Source: Candidatus Poribacteria bacterium
GTDB lineage: Bacteria > Poribacteria > WGA-4E > WGA-3G
Direction: 5' to 3'
NCBI GenBank assembly: GCA_022826805.1
Contig: JAJDUH010000061.1
Location: 1-37,341 of the forward strand
DNA length: 37,341 bases
Shown: one piece after another, positions 7,175 through 15,412 of the stretch
How the letters are laid out: the number at the start of each line of letters is the position of its first letter
Numbering within the stretch: the stretch's first letter is position 1
Notes under the pieces: model-generated
Seen by the model: only the letters and a program-made list of their open reading frames with translations
Database searches by the model: none
Told to the model about the DNA's origin: nothing
Made by a program: the position numbers and the translations under genes

Positions 7175-8299
7175 TTAGCCTACGCAAAGCCGTTCCACGA
7201 ATTGGTTAAAAACCGAGGCTCCCTGTGGAAACTGATCTAATGCCATCCACTCATCGACGGTGTGTGCTTGCCGAATACTACCTGGTCCGATGATGACGGT
7301 CTCCATGTGCTGAGCGAAGACAGTGGCATCGGTGCTATAGGCAACCGTTTGGGGATTGGTTTCTCCCGTGATCTTAAGTGCGGTTTGAATGATATCTGCG
7401 TCTGGGGATGTGCGAACCGGAGGCGCGTTGATGTACATATCGAATATCAACTCATGTCTTTCAGCCGATTCACGTGCTCGGTCTATCCATACCTGTGCAT
7501 CATCTCCCGGCATTGGACGGTAGTTAATGCTGCAGACACTCAGTGGTGAAGTGATATTTGCTGCACACTCGCCATCGCTAATAGTAATATTCCAATCCGT
7601 GAAAGGTGGGTTGAATTCGTCGTTGAAATACTGGGTGTCGGATGTCAGTTCCTGATAAATCTCGCGCATTTCTGCGAGAAATGGAATTAGTTTGAGGTTT
7701 GCATTATCGCCTTCACCTGTGCTGCTATGCGCTGCGCGTCCGTGCGCTGTAACGGTAAAGCGAACAGCACCTTTGTGGGCATATACGGCGTGCAGTTCTG
7801 TAGGTTCACCAACGACACCGTATTGCGGAAAACCGTGCTTCTTGAACATCTGTGATTTTTCTACAACTGCGCTTGCCCCGAAGTAACCTACCTCTTCGTC
7901 AGCGGTGATGACCACATAGAGCGGTGCGTTTAATTCAGAGTTGGCGTACCGCGAAGCAACCTCAATCATACAAGAGACGCTGCCTTTCATGTCGCAGCTG
8001 CCCCTGCCGTACATCTTCCCATCAGCAATTCGCGCCTCAAACGGATTCATCGACCAGCCGATAGCGGGTACGGTATCGATGTGTCCGAGCAGCGCGAGTC
8101 CACGCTCCCCGTTCTCCGGTCCTTTGCGTCCGATCAGATTCACTTTTAGCACACCCGCTGGGTCTTTGTATTCAACCCGTTCCACTTCGCAGTCGATGGA
8201 TTCTAACGTTTCAGTCAGAAAATCCATGACTTCTACGTTGCTGAGAGGGCTTACGGTATTGTATCCAATGAGGGTTTGGGTTAATTCTTTTGCATCCAT
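7175..8299 (-). CDS. M20-family deacylase, ArgE/DapE type (probable acetylornithine deacetylase)
   Basis: This cytoplasmic zinc-dependent amidohydrolase has 374 residues. The metal/catalytic pattern is intact: His73-x-Asp75 (GHIDTVP), bridging Asp103 (GRGSCDMKG), Glu135-Glu136 (TADEE), Glu165 (GEPTELH) and a C-terminal histidine in GPGSIRQAHTVDEW. Residues around 180-300 form the lid/dimerisation domain, with the usual GRAAHSS. The closest fit by eye is ArgE (N-acetylornithine to ornithine) rather than DapE, but the M20 family is promiscuous and no arginine gene is adjacent. It converges on moaE; a 197-bp repeat-bearing gap separates it from the LRR gene upstream. Confidence 0.8.
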   Translation of the reverse strand: MDAKELTQTLIGYNTVSPLSNVEVMDFLTETLESIDCEVERVEYKDPAGVLKVNLIGRKGPENGERGLALLGHIDTVPAIGWSMNPFEARIADGKMYGRGSCDMKGSVSCMIEVASRYANSELNAPLYVVITADEEVGYFGASAVVEKSQMFKKHGFPQYGVVGEPTELHAVYAHKGAVRFTVTAHGRAAHSSTGEGDNANLKLIPFLAEMREIYQELTSDTQYFNDEFNPPFTDWNITISDGECAANITSPLSVCSINYRPMPGDDAQVWIDRARESAERHELIFDMYINAPPVRTSPDADIIQTALKITGETNPQTVAYSTDATVFAQHMETVIIGPGSIRQAHTVDEWMALDQFPQGASVFNQFVERLCVG

Positions 8300-8370
8300 G
8301 GTTAGGTATCTTATAAAAAATGACGAAGTTTGTCAAGTTTTTTTAGTTTTAAGATGGGGACATTCAGTAG

Positions 8371-8433
8371 GAAGTCACGATTCAGAGATCGCTCTACAAA
8401 GACAGGTTGAGAACCGGAGTTCCCTCCTACAGA
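8371..8433 (+). repeat. Dispersed intergenic repeat, copy 3 (two tandem degenerate units)
   Basis: Two adjacent units are visible. 8371-8401 is gaagtcacgattcagag followed by a degenerate gctctacaa. 8405-8433 is the better unit, ggttgagaaccggagt then ccctcctacag. The downstream gaaaactgaatgctcct (about 8464-8480) also recurs next to the copy at 37151-37178, so the repeated block is longer than its core. Confidence 0.65.
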
Positions 8434-8498
8434 GGAGTCTCTAAAACAAAAATCTAAAATTTCGGAAAACTGAATGCTCCTAACCTATAGAATACACC

Positions 8499-10637
8499 TT
8501 ACTTCAAAACAATCATCTTCCGCAGGAATGAAAGATTGTCTGCCTGCAATTGATAGAAATAGATACCACTGGCGACATTTTCGCCTAAGTCATTTCTGCC
8601 ATCCCAATACGCAGCGCGATTCCGACTGGTGTAGGAACCTTCCTGTTGGTGCCCGAGTTCTAAACTTCGGACAGTGGTGCCCTGCATATCATAGATGGTG
8701 ATTGTTACATCACTGGAATTCGCCAAGTGAAAGGGAATCCATGTCTCCGGATTGAAGGGGTTGGGATAGTTGGCAAGCAACTCGGTTTTCTCTGGACGCA
8801 TCGCAGCCAAAATACTTTCGAGCCATGCAATCCCCCGTAGATACTTCTGGGAGCCGTCGCTCTCGGAACGCCAGATGTCAAGTTGGGCTTTTAGCACCGC
8901 AGGATCCAACTGCTCAGGCCGTACTTGATCCAGTATGAATAGGCTGTTATTTTTAGACGGGGCACCAAAGGCACAAACTCCGGACTGTCCATCTGCTAAT
9001 TTAAAGTATGTTCCCCCTAATTCTTCGCATAGGGCTTGGAGGGCCTCTGAAGTTTGTGGGAGGCAAGATATTTCAATATCAACATCGCTCAACTTGGGGA
9101 GATTCGCAAGTGGACACGTATCTGTAATCGGATTCCCCACAAGCCGTAGATACTCAAGATTTACAAATCCTATTAAGACACCGATGTCCCTAATTTGATT
9201 GTTTTGCGCGCCTAATCGCTGGAGTGTTATCAAGCTCGTAAGGGGGGTGATATCGCTGATGCGATTGCGGCCCATATACAGACGCGTTAAACGCGTCAAG
9301 TTTGACAGAGGCGTGATATCCGTAATCTGATTCCCTATAATTGATAACGATTTGAGATTTGTCGCATATTCTAAACCTGTGAGGTCTGTTATCCCAAGTT
9401 TAGGGGCGTTTAGTTTTGTTAGATTCTTCATCGCGTCTATTGTGAGACGCGAGTTGGTCTCTATACCTAATGCGCCATGCACTGCTGCTCGTAAATTGGA
9501 ATCAGGTATGAAACTGGGAACCTCGACATCAACATCGCTCAACTTGAGGAGATGTGTAAGCGGAGCGGTATCTGTAATCGGATTCCCCGCGAGCCGTAGA
9601 TACTCAAGATTTACCAAACCTGCTAAGACGCTGATGTCGTTGACCTGATTGCGAATCATACCTAATCGCTGGAGATTCGTTAAGTTCACCAGCGGATGGA
9701 GACTCTTAATGCGATTATCGCCGATATACAGATTCTTGAGATTTCTCAAGTTTGACAGAGGTCTGAGATTTTGAATCTGATTTCCCCCAATTGATAATAA
9801 CTTGAGATTCACCGCATGTTCCAAACCGCTGAGACTTATTATCCCAAGTTTAGTTGCCTTTAGTGATGTTAAGTTTAGCAGGTGGCGTTGCGTGGGGAAT
9901 TCGTCTGCGTTGAGTTTGAGAGCGGTTCTCACTGCTTTTCTAAGATTCTCATCCGGTATCCAGACTGGGCGAATTGGTTGTGTCGGTTGTGGGGTAACAT
10001 CTGTTTGCGGTGTCGTTTGAGCGGGATTTTGCGTTGGGGGGTTGGGCGTGTTATCGGGTCGAGAGGGAACGTCGCTTGTATTTTGCTGTTCACTTTCGGC
10101 ATCCGGTAGCCTTACTGCCGTGTCTATCGGAGGTGTCTCCGGGAGGGACTGGTGCCCCAAAAGAGTTTCCTCAGATTCTTCTTCATGGACTTCAGACACT
10201 ACAGGCGTTTGTGGCGTAATCGGGTCAGGCAGTGGGATGGGAGGAGGTCGGCAGCTGAGTATTCCGCAGTTTTCTAGCGGATCCGGCTCCGGATCCGGCG
10301 GTTGGGGTTTAGATCTATTCGGGTCAGGCGGTGTTTCGTAAGTGGGCGGATCATCGTGTAGGTCCTCAACCGTTATTTCTGGATGATCGTCAAAGGCCCA
10401 ACGCAGATGCTCCCCCCAAGTATGGCTATCGACATCGCTGGCGTTGACCTGTACTGTTCCATCTGGGCATCTTTTTAGCCAGTTGGTATGTGTGTGCTCT
10501 CCGCCGCCATGACCATCAGGCATGACATCATGATCATGGGTGGTATCTTCCCATACTCCCCCTTCACATGCGCTTATACTATCAACGAAAAGATACCCAG
10601 AAACTATCAGTAACAATCCAATAACCGTTTGTTTCAT
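8499..10637 (-). CDS. Secreted leucine-rich-repeat protein with a FlgD/T9SS-like C-terminal domain
   Basis: This exported protein has 712 residues. Order: signal peptide (about 1-23, IGLLLIVSGYLFVDSISAC); His-rich segment (34-50, THDHDVMPDGHGGGEHTH); Pro/Asp/Gln-rich linker (about 97-223); first internalin-like LRR block (227-371); second LRR block (377-521), a tandem duplicate of the first at an offset of 150 residues; a Cys-containing spacer (525-560); a helical stretch (565-615); and a C-terminal beta domain (621-712) with YPNPFNPETWIPFHL, ITIYDMQG, YWDGRNDLGENVASGIYFY and a final IVLK. The C-terminal domain resembles FlgD-Ig/T9SS sorting domains. Each LRR block opens with an IPD-NLR-AV helix cap. 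It is probably cell-surface or secreted and involved in protein or carbohydrate contacts; the partner is unknown. Confidence 0.8.
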   Translation of the reverse strand: MKQTVIGLLLIVSGYLFVDSISACEGGVWEDTTHDHDVMPDGHGGGEHTHTNWLKRCPDGTVQVNASDVDSHTWGEHLRWAFDDHPEITVEDLHDDPPTYETPPDPNRSKPQPPDPEPDPLENCGILSCRPPPIPLPDPITPQTPVVSEVHEEESEETLLGHQSLPETPPIDTAVRLPDAESEQQNTSDVPSRPDNTPNPPTQNPAQTTPQTDVTPQPTQPIRPVWIPDENLRKAVRTALKLNADEFPTQRHLLNLTSLKATKLGIISLSGLEHAVNLKLLSIGGNQIQNLRPLSNLRNLKNLYIGDNRIKSLHPLVNLTNLQRLGMIRNQVNDISVLAGLVNLEYLRLAGNPITDTAPLTHLLKLSDVDVEVPSFIPDSNLRAAVHGALGIETNSRLTIDAMKNLTKLNAPKLGITDLTGLEYATNLKSLSIIGNQITDITPLSNLTRLTRLYMGRNRISDITPLTSLITLQRLGAQNNQIRDIGVLIGFVNLEYLRLVGNPITDTCPLANLPKLSDVDIEISCLPQTSEALQALCEELGGTYFKLADGQSGVCAFGAPSKNNSLFILDQVRPEQLDPAVLKAQLDIWRSESDGSQKYLRGIAWLESILAAMRPEKTELLANYPNPFNPETWIPFHLANSSDVTITIYDMQGTTVRSLELGHQQEGSYTSRNRAAYWDGRNDLGENVASGIYFYQLQADNLSFLRKMIVLK
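9075..9959 (-). repeat. Internal tandem duplication of the LRR domain
   Basis: Codons 227-371 (9525-9959) and 377-521 (9075-9509) encode two homologous blocks of about 145 residues, each with the same order of capping helix, five to six 22-residue repeats (LxxLxxLxxNxIxDIxPL) and a closing LSDVD-E. DNA similarity is highest around the NLEYLRL-GNPITDT segment, which suggests fairly recent duplication or gene conversion. Confidence 0.8.
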
Positions 10638-10876
10638 TTGTATTTTCCTTTGTTTATAGTGGATCCCATAATTAATGAGACCCTCTATCGGGGTTACAAA
10701 TCCCTCCTACAGTATGTTTAAGTGTGTGCGACTTCTCTCTTATTTTAACACATAACGCAAATTATGCCCATAAAAATTGCTGTTTTTGCTCGAAAAGTGC
10801 ATAAGACTTTAGAATTGTAGCCAATTTTTTGTGGGAAGAATCTTCTTTGCGACTGGCGTTCCATCTCATGTTATTC
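10638..10876. other. Intergenic gap with dispersed repeat copy 4
   Basis: This gap separates rsmE from the LRR gene. It holds a short copy of the dispersed repeat at about 10690-10712 (ggggttacaaat then ccctcctacag) and an AT-rich stretch. No gene or convincing terminator is visible. Confidence 0.5.
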
Positions 10877-11602
10877 CTAACGTTCGTATTCATAGGCAGT
10901 GACGGCAACAGCAACGATGGCGGCGGTTTCTGTCCGCAAGATATTTCTGCCGAGCGTTACAGGGATACAACCGCTTTCAATCGCTGCGGTGATCTCTCGA
11001 TTAGAAAACCCACCTTCAGGTCCAACGAAGAGCGCGATGGCGTTTGGGTTGGGTGTCTCTCGCAAGACCGTCTTAATGTGTTGGACCTCTGCGTGATAAC
11101 TAAAAAGAAGACAGAACGAAAACTTTTCGAGTTGCGTGAGGGAGTCCTCAAATTGCTGCGGGTTGCCTAACTCAGGTAACCAGGCGCGCTTACACTGTTT
11201 GGTAGCAGAGATAAGGACGCGGTGCCAACGCTCATATCGGTTTTGACTCGGTTTTTGTAACGCGCGTTCCGAGTGGAGGGGTACAATTTGTGTAACACCG
11301 AGTTCTGTTGTTTTTTGGAGAATCAACTCCATCTTGTCGTTTTTAGGGAGTCCTTGAAACAGGGTGAGTGTCGGTGAAGGTGTTGCGTGAAATTCATGCG
11401 TGTGAATACGGGCTTCGCTTGAAGATCGGTTTGTAGGTGTATCAAGAATCTCTGCAGTGTAAACGTTACCTCGCCCATCAATAATTCGGATAGTCGCGCC
11501 GGACGTTATGCGAAGGACATTGCGGAGATGGTGCTGCTCTGAGCCGGTGATTGTAGCGGTGTTAGTATCAATCTGAGAGGGCGGGACATAGAAGGTGTGC
11601 AT
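10877..11602 (-). CDS. rsmE: 16S rRNA m3U1498 methyltransferase
   Basis: RsmE is a SPOUT-class methyltransferase that N3-methylates U1498 of 16S rRNA using S-adenosylmethionine. The 241-residue product has the N-terminal PUA-like domain (HHLRNVLRITSGATIRIIDGRG), the motif LFQGLPKNDKMELILQKTTELGVTQIVPL, and the C-terminal trefoil-knot signature LFVGPEGGFSNREI followed by VTLGRNILRTETAAIVAV. It is the last gene of the minus-strand housekeeping cluster, 43 bp after rpe. Confidence 0.93.
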   Translation of the reverse strand: MHTFYVPPSQIDTNTATITGSEQHHLRNVLRITSGATIRIIDGRGNVYTAEILDTPTNRSSSEARIHTHEFHATPSPTLTLFQGLPKNDKMELILQKTTELGVTQIVPLHSERALQKPSQNRYERWHRVLISATKQCKRAWLPELGNPQQFEDSLTQLEKFSFCLLFSYHAEVQHIKTVLRETPNPNAIALFVGPEGGFSNREITAAIESGCIPVTLGRNILRTETAAIVAVAVTAYEYER

Positions 11603-11645
11603 CTGTCAAGGGCACCCTTTGTACTAAGAGAGTTGGCGTAATACC

Positions 11646-12305
11646 TTAGGTAGTGCCGTTCCGAAGTTTTTCAATGATTGCCTCTGGCTGTTGACTACCG
11701 AAGATAGCGGTGCCTGCCACGAGAATCGTAGCACCTTGACGAATTGCGAGCGGCGCAATTTCTGTGGTTACGCCACCATCGACAGAAATCTCAAGCGGTC
11801 GCTTCAATTTCGGGGAGATCTGGTGCAGTTCTGCTATTTTCTCAATGGCACTGTGTTGAAAGGTTTGGCCCCCGAATCCGGGTTCAACACTCATTGGGAG
11901 TACTAAGTCAAGGTCTGACAGATAGGGCATAACTGCGGAGATAGCTGTTTTCGGACGAAGTGCCAGTCCGCTTTTAAGTCCGTGTGATTTGATCGCCGAA
12001 ATTACCGTCTCCGGTTTATCTGCACTTTCGATGTGAAAAGTAATGAGATCGGCACCGCTTGCGGCAAGTGCGTCGATATAACGGAGCGGGTGCGTCACCA
12101 TGATGTGGACATCGAAAGGAATCTGTGTTATTTGGCGTACAGCAGCGATGAAGGGTGGACTGATGGCAAAATTTGGAACGAATTCACCGTCCATAACGTC
12201 AAAATGCAGCATATCAGCACCGGCGGCAACTATCCGTTTAACTTCTTCACCGAGGCAGCTGAAGTCGGCAGCGAGTAGTGAGGGGGCAATTTTAGGGGTA
12301 TAAAT
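11646..12305 (-). CDS. rpe: Ribulose-phosphate 3-epimerase, apparently starting at ATT
   Basis: Rpe interconverts ribulose-5-phosphate and xylulose-5-phosphate in the pentose phosphate pathway. Key TIM-barrel motifs are present: MLHFDVMDGEFVPN with metal-ligand His/Asp, FDVHIMV, MSVEPGFGGQ, SVDGGV and the phosphate-binding VAGTAIFG. The first ATG is at 12212, but starting there would remove the first strand. The same frame continues upstream with KIAPSLLAADFSCLGEEVKRI, a textbook Rpe N-terminus including the conserved Ser. No ATG, GTG or TTG exists in frame before a TGA. The ATT at 12305-12303 lies eight bases after AAGGA and gives 219 residues, the normal family length. The gene starts 22 bp after the PASTA-protein stop. 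An unnoticed sequence error at the start is the alternative. Confidence 0.85.
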   Translation of the reverse strand: MYTPKIAPSLLAADFSCLGEEVKRIVAAGADMLHFDVMDGEFVPNFAISPPFIAAVRQITQIPFDVHIMVTHPLRYIDALAASGADLITFHIESADKPETVISAIKSHGLKSGLALRPKTAISAVMPYLSDLDLVLPMSVEPGFGGQTFQHSAIEKIAELHQISPKLKRPLEISVDGGVTTEIAPLAIRQGATILVAGTAIFGSQQPEAIIEKLRNGTT

Positions 12306-12318
12306 TTGCGTTGTCCTT
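12303..12318 (-). promoter_or_regulatory. Shine-Dalgarno and ATT start of rpe
   Basis: AAGGA (complement of 12314-12318), an 8-nt spacer and ATT (complement of 12303-12305). The spacing is ideal, and no other start codon in the frame preserves the conserved N-terminus. Confidence 0.6.
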
Positions 12319-12327
12319 GATCTTTCG

Positions 12328-13305
12328 CTAATTATAAATCACTTCAGGTAATTTCTCTCCATTTTCATAGATAATCACCCGTGTTTTTCCAAAAACCCGA
12401 ACTCCTGTTTGTTCCAAGTCAATCACTGTACCAGGGGCGTAAGGTTGATCTATTTCAGTGCGTTCGCCGTAGTCGTCAATTATGACAATTCTGACATGGC
12501 GCGATCGAGTTCCTTTTTCACTGACAAGATGCTTGTGAGGTAGCGGTTTACCAATGTTTTCAGTTCTTCCTTGCGCTCCGCTGATTTCGAGAAGCACAAG
12601 ATCTCCGGTTTGGATCATCGCTTCGGCTGGTGGTTTATGCGTGATAATTGATCCTTGTGGGATTGTCGGATGAGAACTATATTGTGTTTCAATCTTCAGT
12701 CCGACCCCTTCGAGTGTGGACACAACGTCGTTAGCGGATTGGTTTTGGAAATTCGGGAGTTGTATAGATTGTGGTGTAGGACCGCGACTCACCAACAGGT
12801 TAACTGGACTTCCGCGCCGTTGACCTCCACCTTCCGGCGGTGTTTGAGCAATAACCGTTTCCTGTACATAATTTTCAGAGTGGACGTATGCGACCCGATT
12901 GGGACGAAATCCAGCAGATGTGAGAACCTCAAAAGCTGCATCCTGCGATTTGCCAATCACAGACGGAACGGGCGTTAATTCCGCACCGATACTCACTGTG
13001 ATCTGAACGGACTGATAGTACTTGATTCTAAAATTAGCCTGTGGGTTTTGTGCAACGATTTCACCTTTGGGGGCATCACTGCTTGCTTCTTGAATATCTT
13101 TTGCGGGTTGAAGACCAGCGCCATCGAGGATGCGGATGGCTTCATAATAGGTTTTACCGGTAATGTTCGGGACAAGCACCTCTTCGGTCCGAATCCATCT
13201 CGGAATAACCACAAAAACAATTAGCAAGCCGACTATGCCGAGCAGAATCAGGAGGTAGAGGAATACCTTGAGTGTAGCAAATAGGGTATTATTAAGGCTA
13301 TTCAT
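12328..13305 (-). CDS. Membrane-anchored PASTA-domain protein
   Basis: This 325-residue protein has one N-terminal transmembrane segment (about 13-36) and three extracytoplasmic PASTA domains (about 41-107, 110-174, 180-243). Each shows the VP-hxGkshxxAhxhLxxAGLxP start and a GxVhxQxPpxG middle. A C-terminal beta-rich segment (about 265-325) lacks PASTA features. PASTA domains bind peptidoglycan fragments or beta-lactams, and are usually attached to Ser/Thr kinases or PBPs; here there is no kinase domain. Its start overlaps the end of fmt by 8 bp. Free PASTA proteins occur in similar def/fmt/rpe clusters, which hints at a cell-wall sensing or structural role. Confidence 0.85.
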   Translation of the reverse strand: MNSLNNTLFATLKVFLYLLILLGIVGLLIVFVVIPRWIRTEEVLVPNITGKTYYEAIRILDGAGLQPAKDIQEASSDAPKGEIVAQNPQANFRIKYYQSVQITVSIGAELTPVPSVIGKSQDAAFEVLTSAGFRPNRVAYVHSENYVQETVIAQTPPEGGGQRRGSPVNLLVSRGPTPQSIQLPNFQNQSANDVVSTLEGVGLKIETQYSSHPTIPQGSIITHKPPAEAMIQTGDLVLLEISGAQGRTENIGKPLPHKHLVSEKGTRSRHVRIVIIDDYGERTEIDQPYAPGTVIDLEQTGVRVFGKTRVIIYENGEKLPEVIYN

Positions 13306-14251
13306 GATTGGCTTGTTTCAGGAATCGCTCACCTGTTTGAAGTTGATAGCCGTTGATAAAATCGTGTGCTTCCATTGTTTTTTTAGTCGCAGGTTGAATT
13401 TGTAGCAGTTGGAGTGTACCTTCTGCAGTCGCGACAAGCAGTTTTTGTTTCTCGACTATTTCGAGGGTCCCTGGTGATGCGCCGTATGTCCGTGGATGTG
13501 GCTGGCAACTGATAATCTTGAGCCGGAGGTCTTCCCGAAAGAAGGTATATGCGCCTGGCCATATCGCTGTTCCTCTCACGAGATTGTGGATTGCTGTTGC
13601 CGGTTGATTCCAGTCGATATGTCCTGTCTCTTTTGTCAAACGTGGGGCATGCGTTGCCTCCACCTCGTTTTGCGGAGTCGCTGGCGGTGAAGCGTTCTCT
13701 GGCATATCCGATAGCACTTGGACGAGTCGTTTTGCAGCGAGATTAGCTAACTGTTCTGACAAGGTTAAAGCCGTGTCTGTATCGCTGATCGGGATACATT
13801 CCGAGCAGATGATGTCGCCTGTATCCTCACCTGCATCCAGTAACATAAGCGTTACACCGGTTTCCGTTTCTCCGTTGATTAATGCCCACTGAATAGGTGC
13901 AGCACCGCGATACTTTGGGAGAAGGGAGGGATGTAGATTGATGGTACCACATGGTGGAATATCTAAGACTGTCTGCGGCAAAAGTTGACCAAAAGCGGCA
14001 ACAACAATTATATCGGGAGAGAGGTGTTTAAGGGTGCCTATGAACTTCGACGTTCTTACCCGTTCAGGTTGATAAATAGGCAAGTTGTGTTCCGTTGCGA
14101 CTATTTTGACAGGGGGCGGGTTGAGCCGTTTCCCGCGCCCACTCGGTCGGTCGGGTTGTGTGACGACACCGACGAGTTCAAAATTGTGGAAGATGAGTTC
14201 TCTGAGTGCTGGAACAGCAAACTCACTGGTACCCATGAAGAGAATACGCAT
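13298..14251 (-). CDS. fmt: Methionyl-tRNA formyltransferase
   Basis: Fmt formylates initiator Met-tRNA using 10-formyl-tetrahydrofolate. The 317-residue product is of typical size, with the Rossmann start MRILFMGTSEFAVPALREL, the catalytic core GTINLHPSLLPKYRGAAPIQWALINGE (Asn and His) and MLLDAGEDTGDII (Asp). Its C-terminal OB-like tRNA-binding domain contains WNQPATAIHNLVRG and the end of the protein reads LQTGERFL. It lies 37 bp downstream of the unknown exported protein and overlaps the PASTA gene by 8 bp. Confidence 0.95.
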   Translation of the reverse strand: MRILFMGTSEFAVPALRELIFHNFELVGVVTQPDRPSGRGKRLNPPPVKIVATEHNLPIYQPERVRTSKFIGTLKHLSPDIIVVAAFGQLLPQTVLDIPPCGTINLHPSLLPKYRGAAPIQWALINGETETGVTLMLLDAGEDTGDIICSECIPISDTDTALTLSEQLANLAAKRLVQVLSDMPENASPPATPQNEVEATHAPRLTKETGHIDWNQPATAIHNLVRGTAIWPGAYTFFREDLRLKIISCQPHPRTYGASPGTLEIVEKQKLLVATAEGTLQLLQIQPATKKTMEAHDFINGYQLQTGERFLKQANHE

Positions 14252-14288
14252 TTTGTAACTGTACGGTCTTTCGACAGATTCACTCGGT

Positions 14289-14849
14289 TCAGAAACGAAT
14301 TTGAATGAATGATATTGCGAGACCAGCAGCGGGGTCGTTTGCCCATCTGTTCAGTCCCTTGTTCATTGATTCTTGTAGGGAGCTATTTCCATATCTTGCT
14401 GTATATGGTGTGGTGTTGGATAGACGAGCGATTGGCCCTTCTATAGGTTCTTCCTCTTCGGGCGGTGGTGATGGTGTCCGTTCTGGAACACGCGGTGCAG
14501 ACCGATCTACGTGGCGGGTATGTAACCAATCCCATATTCCTATGAACAGGGATAAGGAGACTGCGCCAGCGCCGACAATTCGATAGTCTACCGGGGACAA
14601 TTCAGGTGCGAATTGATTCTCAGTGTACATTTTTATTCCACGGACGATCGCGTAACTGTGGATAGCCGTGAATGGCAGCGAACTCAACGTAATAATCTCA
14701 AAGCGGCGTAGTGCGCTTTCGCTGTACTCTTCGTGTTCCTCGTGTTGTGGGTGTCCTGGTGGTGTTGTCTGAAATTGCGCATTTGCGTCGAATCCGAGAG
14801 AAAAGGCGACTAAGCTCAGCACGAATAGTTGAATGGTAAATTTATACAT
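14289..14849 (-). CDS. Unknown exported/membrane protein between lspA and fmt
   Basis: I do not recognise this 186-residue protein. Residues 1-24 are a signal peptide (IQLFVLSLVAFSLGFDANA). A His/Glu-rich patch follows (HPQHEEHEEYSE, about 33-44). Two moderately hydrophobic segments lie near 51-70 (ITLSSLPFTAIHSYAIVRG) and 91-108 (GAGAVSLSLFIGIWDWL). An acidic/proline-rich linker (RTPSPPPEEEEP) precedes a Gly/Ala-rich end that finishes in SFIQIRF. A terminal aromatic residue is reminiscent of outer-membrane proteins, but two helix-like segments suggest an envelope protein instead. The gene sits inside the lspA-fmt cluster, 73 bp after lspA. Confidence 0.6.
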   Translation of the reverse strand: MYKFTIQLFVLSLVAFSLGFDANAQFQTTPPGHPQHEEHEEYSESALRRFEIITLSSLPFTAIHSYAIVRGIKMYTENQFAPELSPVDYRIVGAGAVSLSLFIGIWDWLHTRHVDRSAPRVPERTPSPPPEEEEPIEGPIARLSNTTPYTARYGNSSLQESMNKGLNRWANDPAAGLAISFIQIRF

Positions 14850-14922
14850 ACGTCACGTTCCTAAACCAAAAGTGGTATTGATTTCAGAATACAAAAAATC
14901 TACATTGACATGGTCTCAGAAA

Positions 14923-15411
14923 TCAAGTTTGATAGTCGATATTACGATTGCGGAAGAGGTAAACAATTAACATGCCTGCTCCGATACAAACTGAGACATC
15001 AGCGACGTTGAAGGTTGGCCAAAACAGTTCTTTGCTTGCTATGCCGAATTGGAGAAAATCAACGACTTCACCCAATCGGATCCGATCAATGAAATTTCCA
15101 ATAGCACCGCCGAGCAGAAAGCCGAGTGATACCTGCATCCAACGACTCTGCCTGAATCGTAAGTAATAGGCAAAGATGAAAGCTAAGGCGGCGATGGTAA
15201 TCAAAATAAGTAAGATTCTATGTCCGGCGAGTACACCAAAAGCCGCGCCAGTATTTCTATCGTGTCGGAGATTGAAGAAACCCGGAATGATTGGAATTAC
15301 CTCTGTAATTTGAGTGATATGGGTTTGCACAAGCCATTTGGTACTCCAATCAAGTATTAGCATTGGAATCGCTACGCTAATCAGCGGAATGGCAGTTTGC
15401 CAATTAGACAT
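14923..15411 (-). CDS. lspA: Lipoprotein signal peptidase (signal peptidase II)
   Basis: LspA is an inner-membrane aspartyl protease that removes signal peptides from lipidated prolipoproteins. Four hydrophobic segments are visible. The conserved blocks are LDWSTKWLV, NLRHDRNTGAAFGVL, GGAIGNFIDRIRLGEVVDF and PTFNVADVSVCIG, the last two carrying the catalytic aspartates. I prefer the ATG at 15411 (MSNWQTAIP), one base after the stop of the IleRS-like gene; the ATG at 15468 would add 19 residues inside that gene. The ileS-lspA adjacency is conserved in many bacteria, which makes the degenerate IleRS upstream notable. Confidence 0.94.
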   Translation of the reverse strand: MSNWQTAIPLISVAIPMLILDWSTKWLVQTHITQITEVIPIIPGFFNLRHDRNTGAAFGVLAGHRILLILITIAALAFIFAYYLRFRQSRWMQVSLGFLLGGAIGNFIDRIRLGEVVDFLQFGIASKELFWPTFNVADVSVCIGAGMLIVYLFRNRNIDYQT

Positions 15412-15412
15412 T

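Noticed and set aside
7175..8299. DapE (succinyl-diaminopimelate desuccinylase)
   Set aside because: M20 motifs fit both; ArgE-like features seem closer, but the evidence does not justify either gene symbol.
10829..11170. Plus-strand frame of 113 codons
   Set aside because: It is antisense to the well-supported rsmE gene.
11646..12212. rpe starting at the ATG at 12212
   Set aside because: This would delete the first beta strand with the conserved APS-L-A-DF motif that is clearly encoded upstream.
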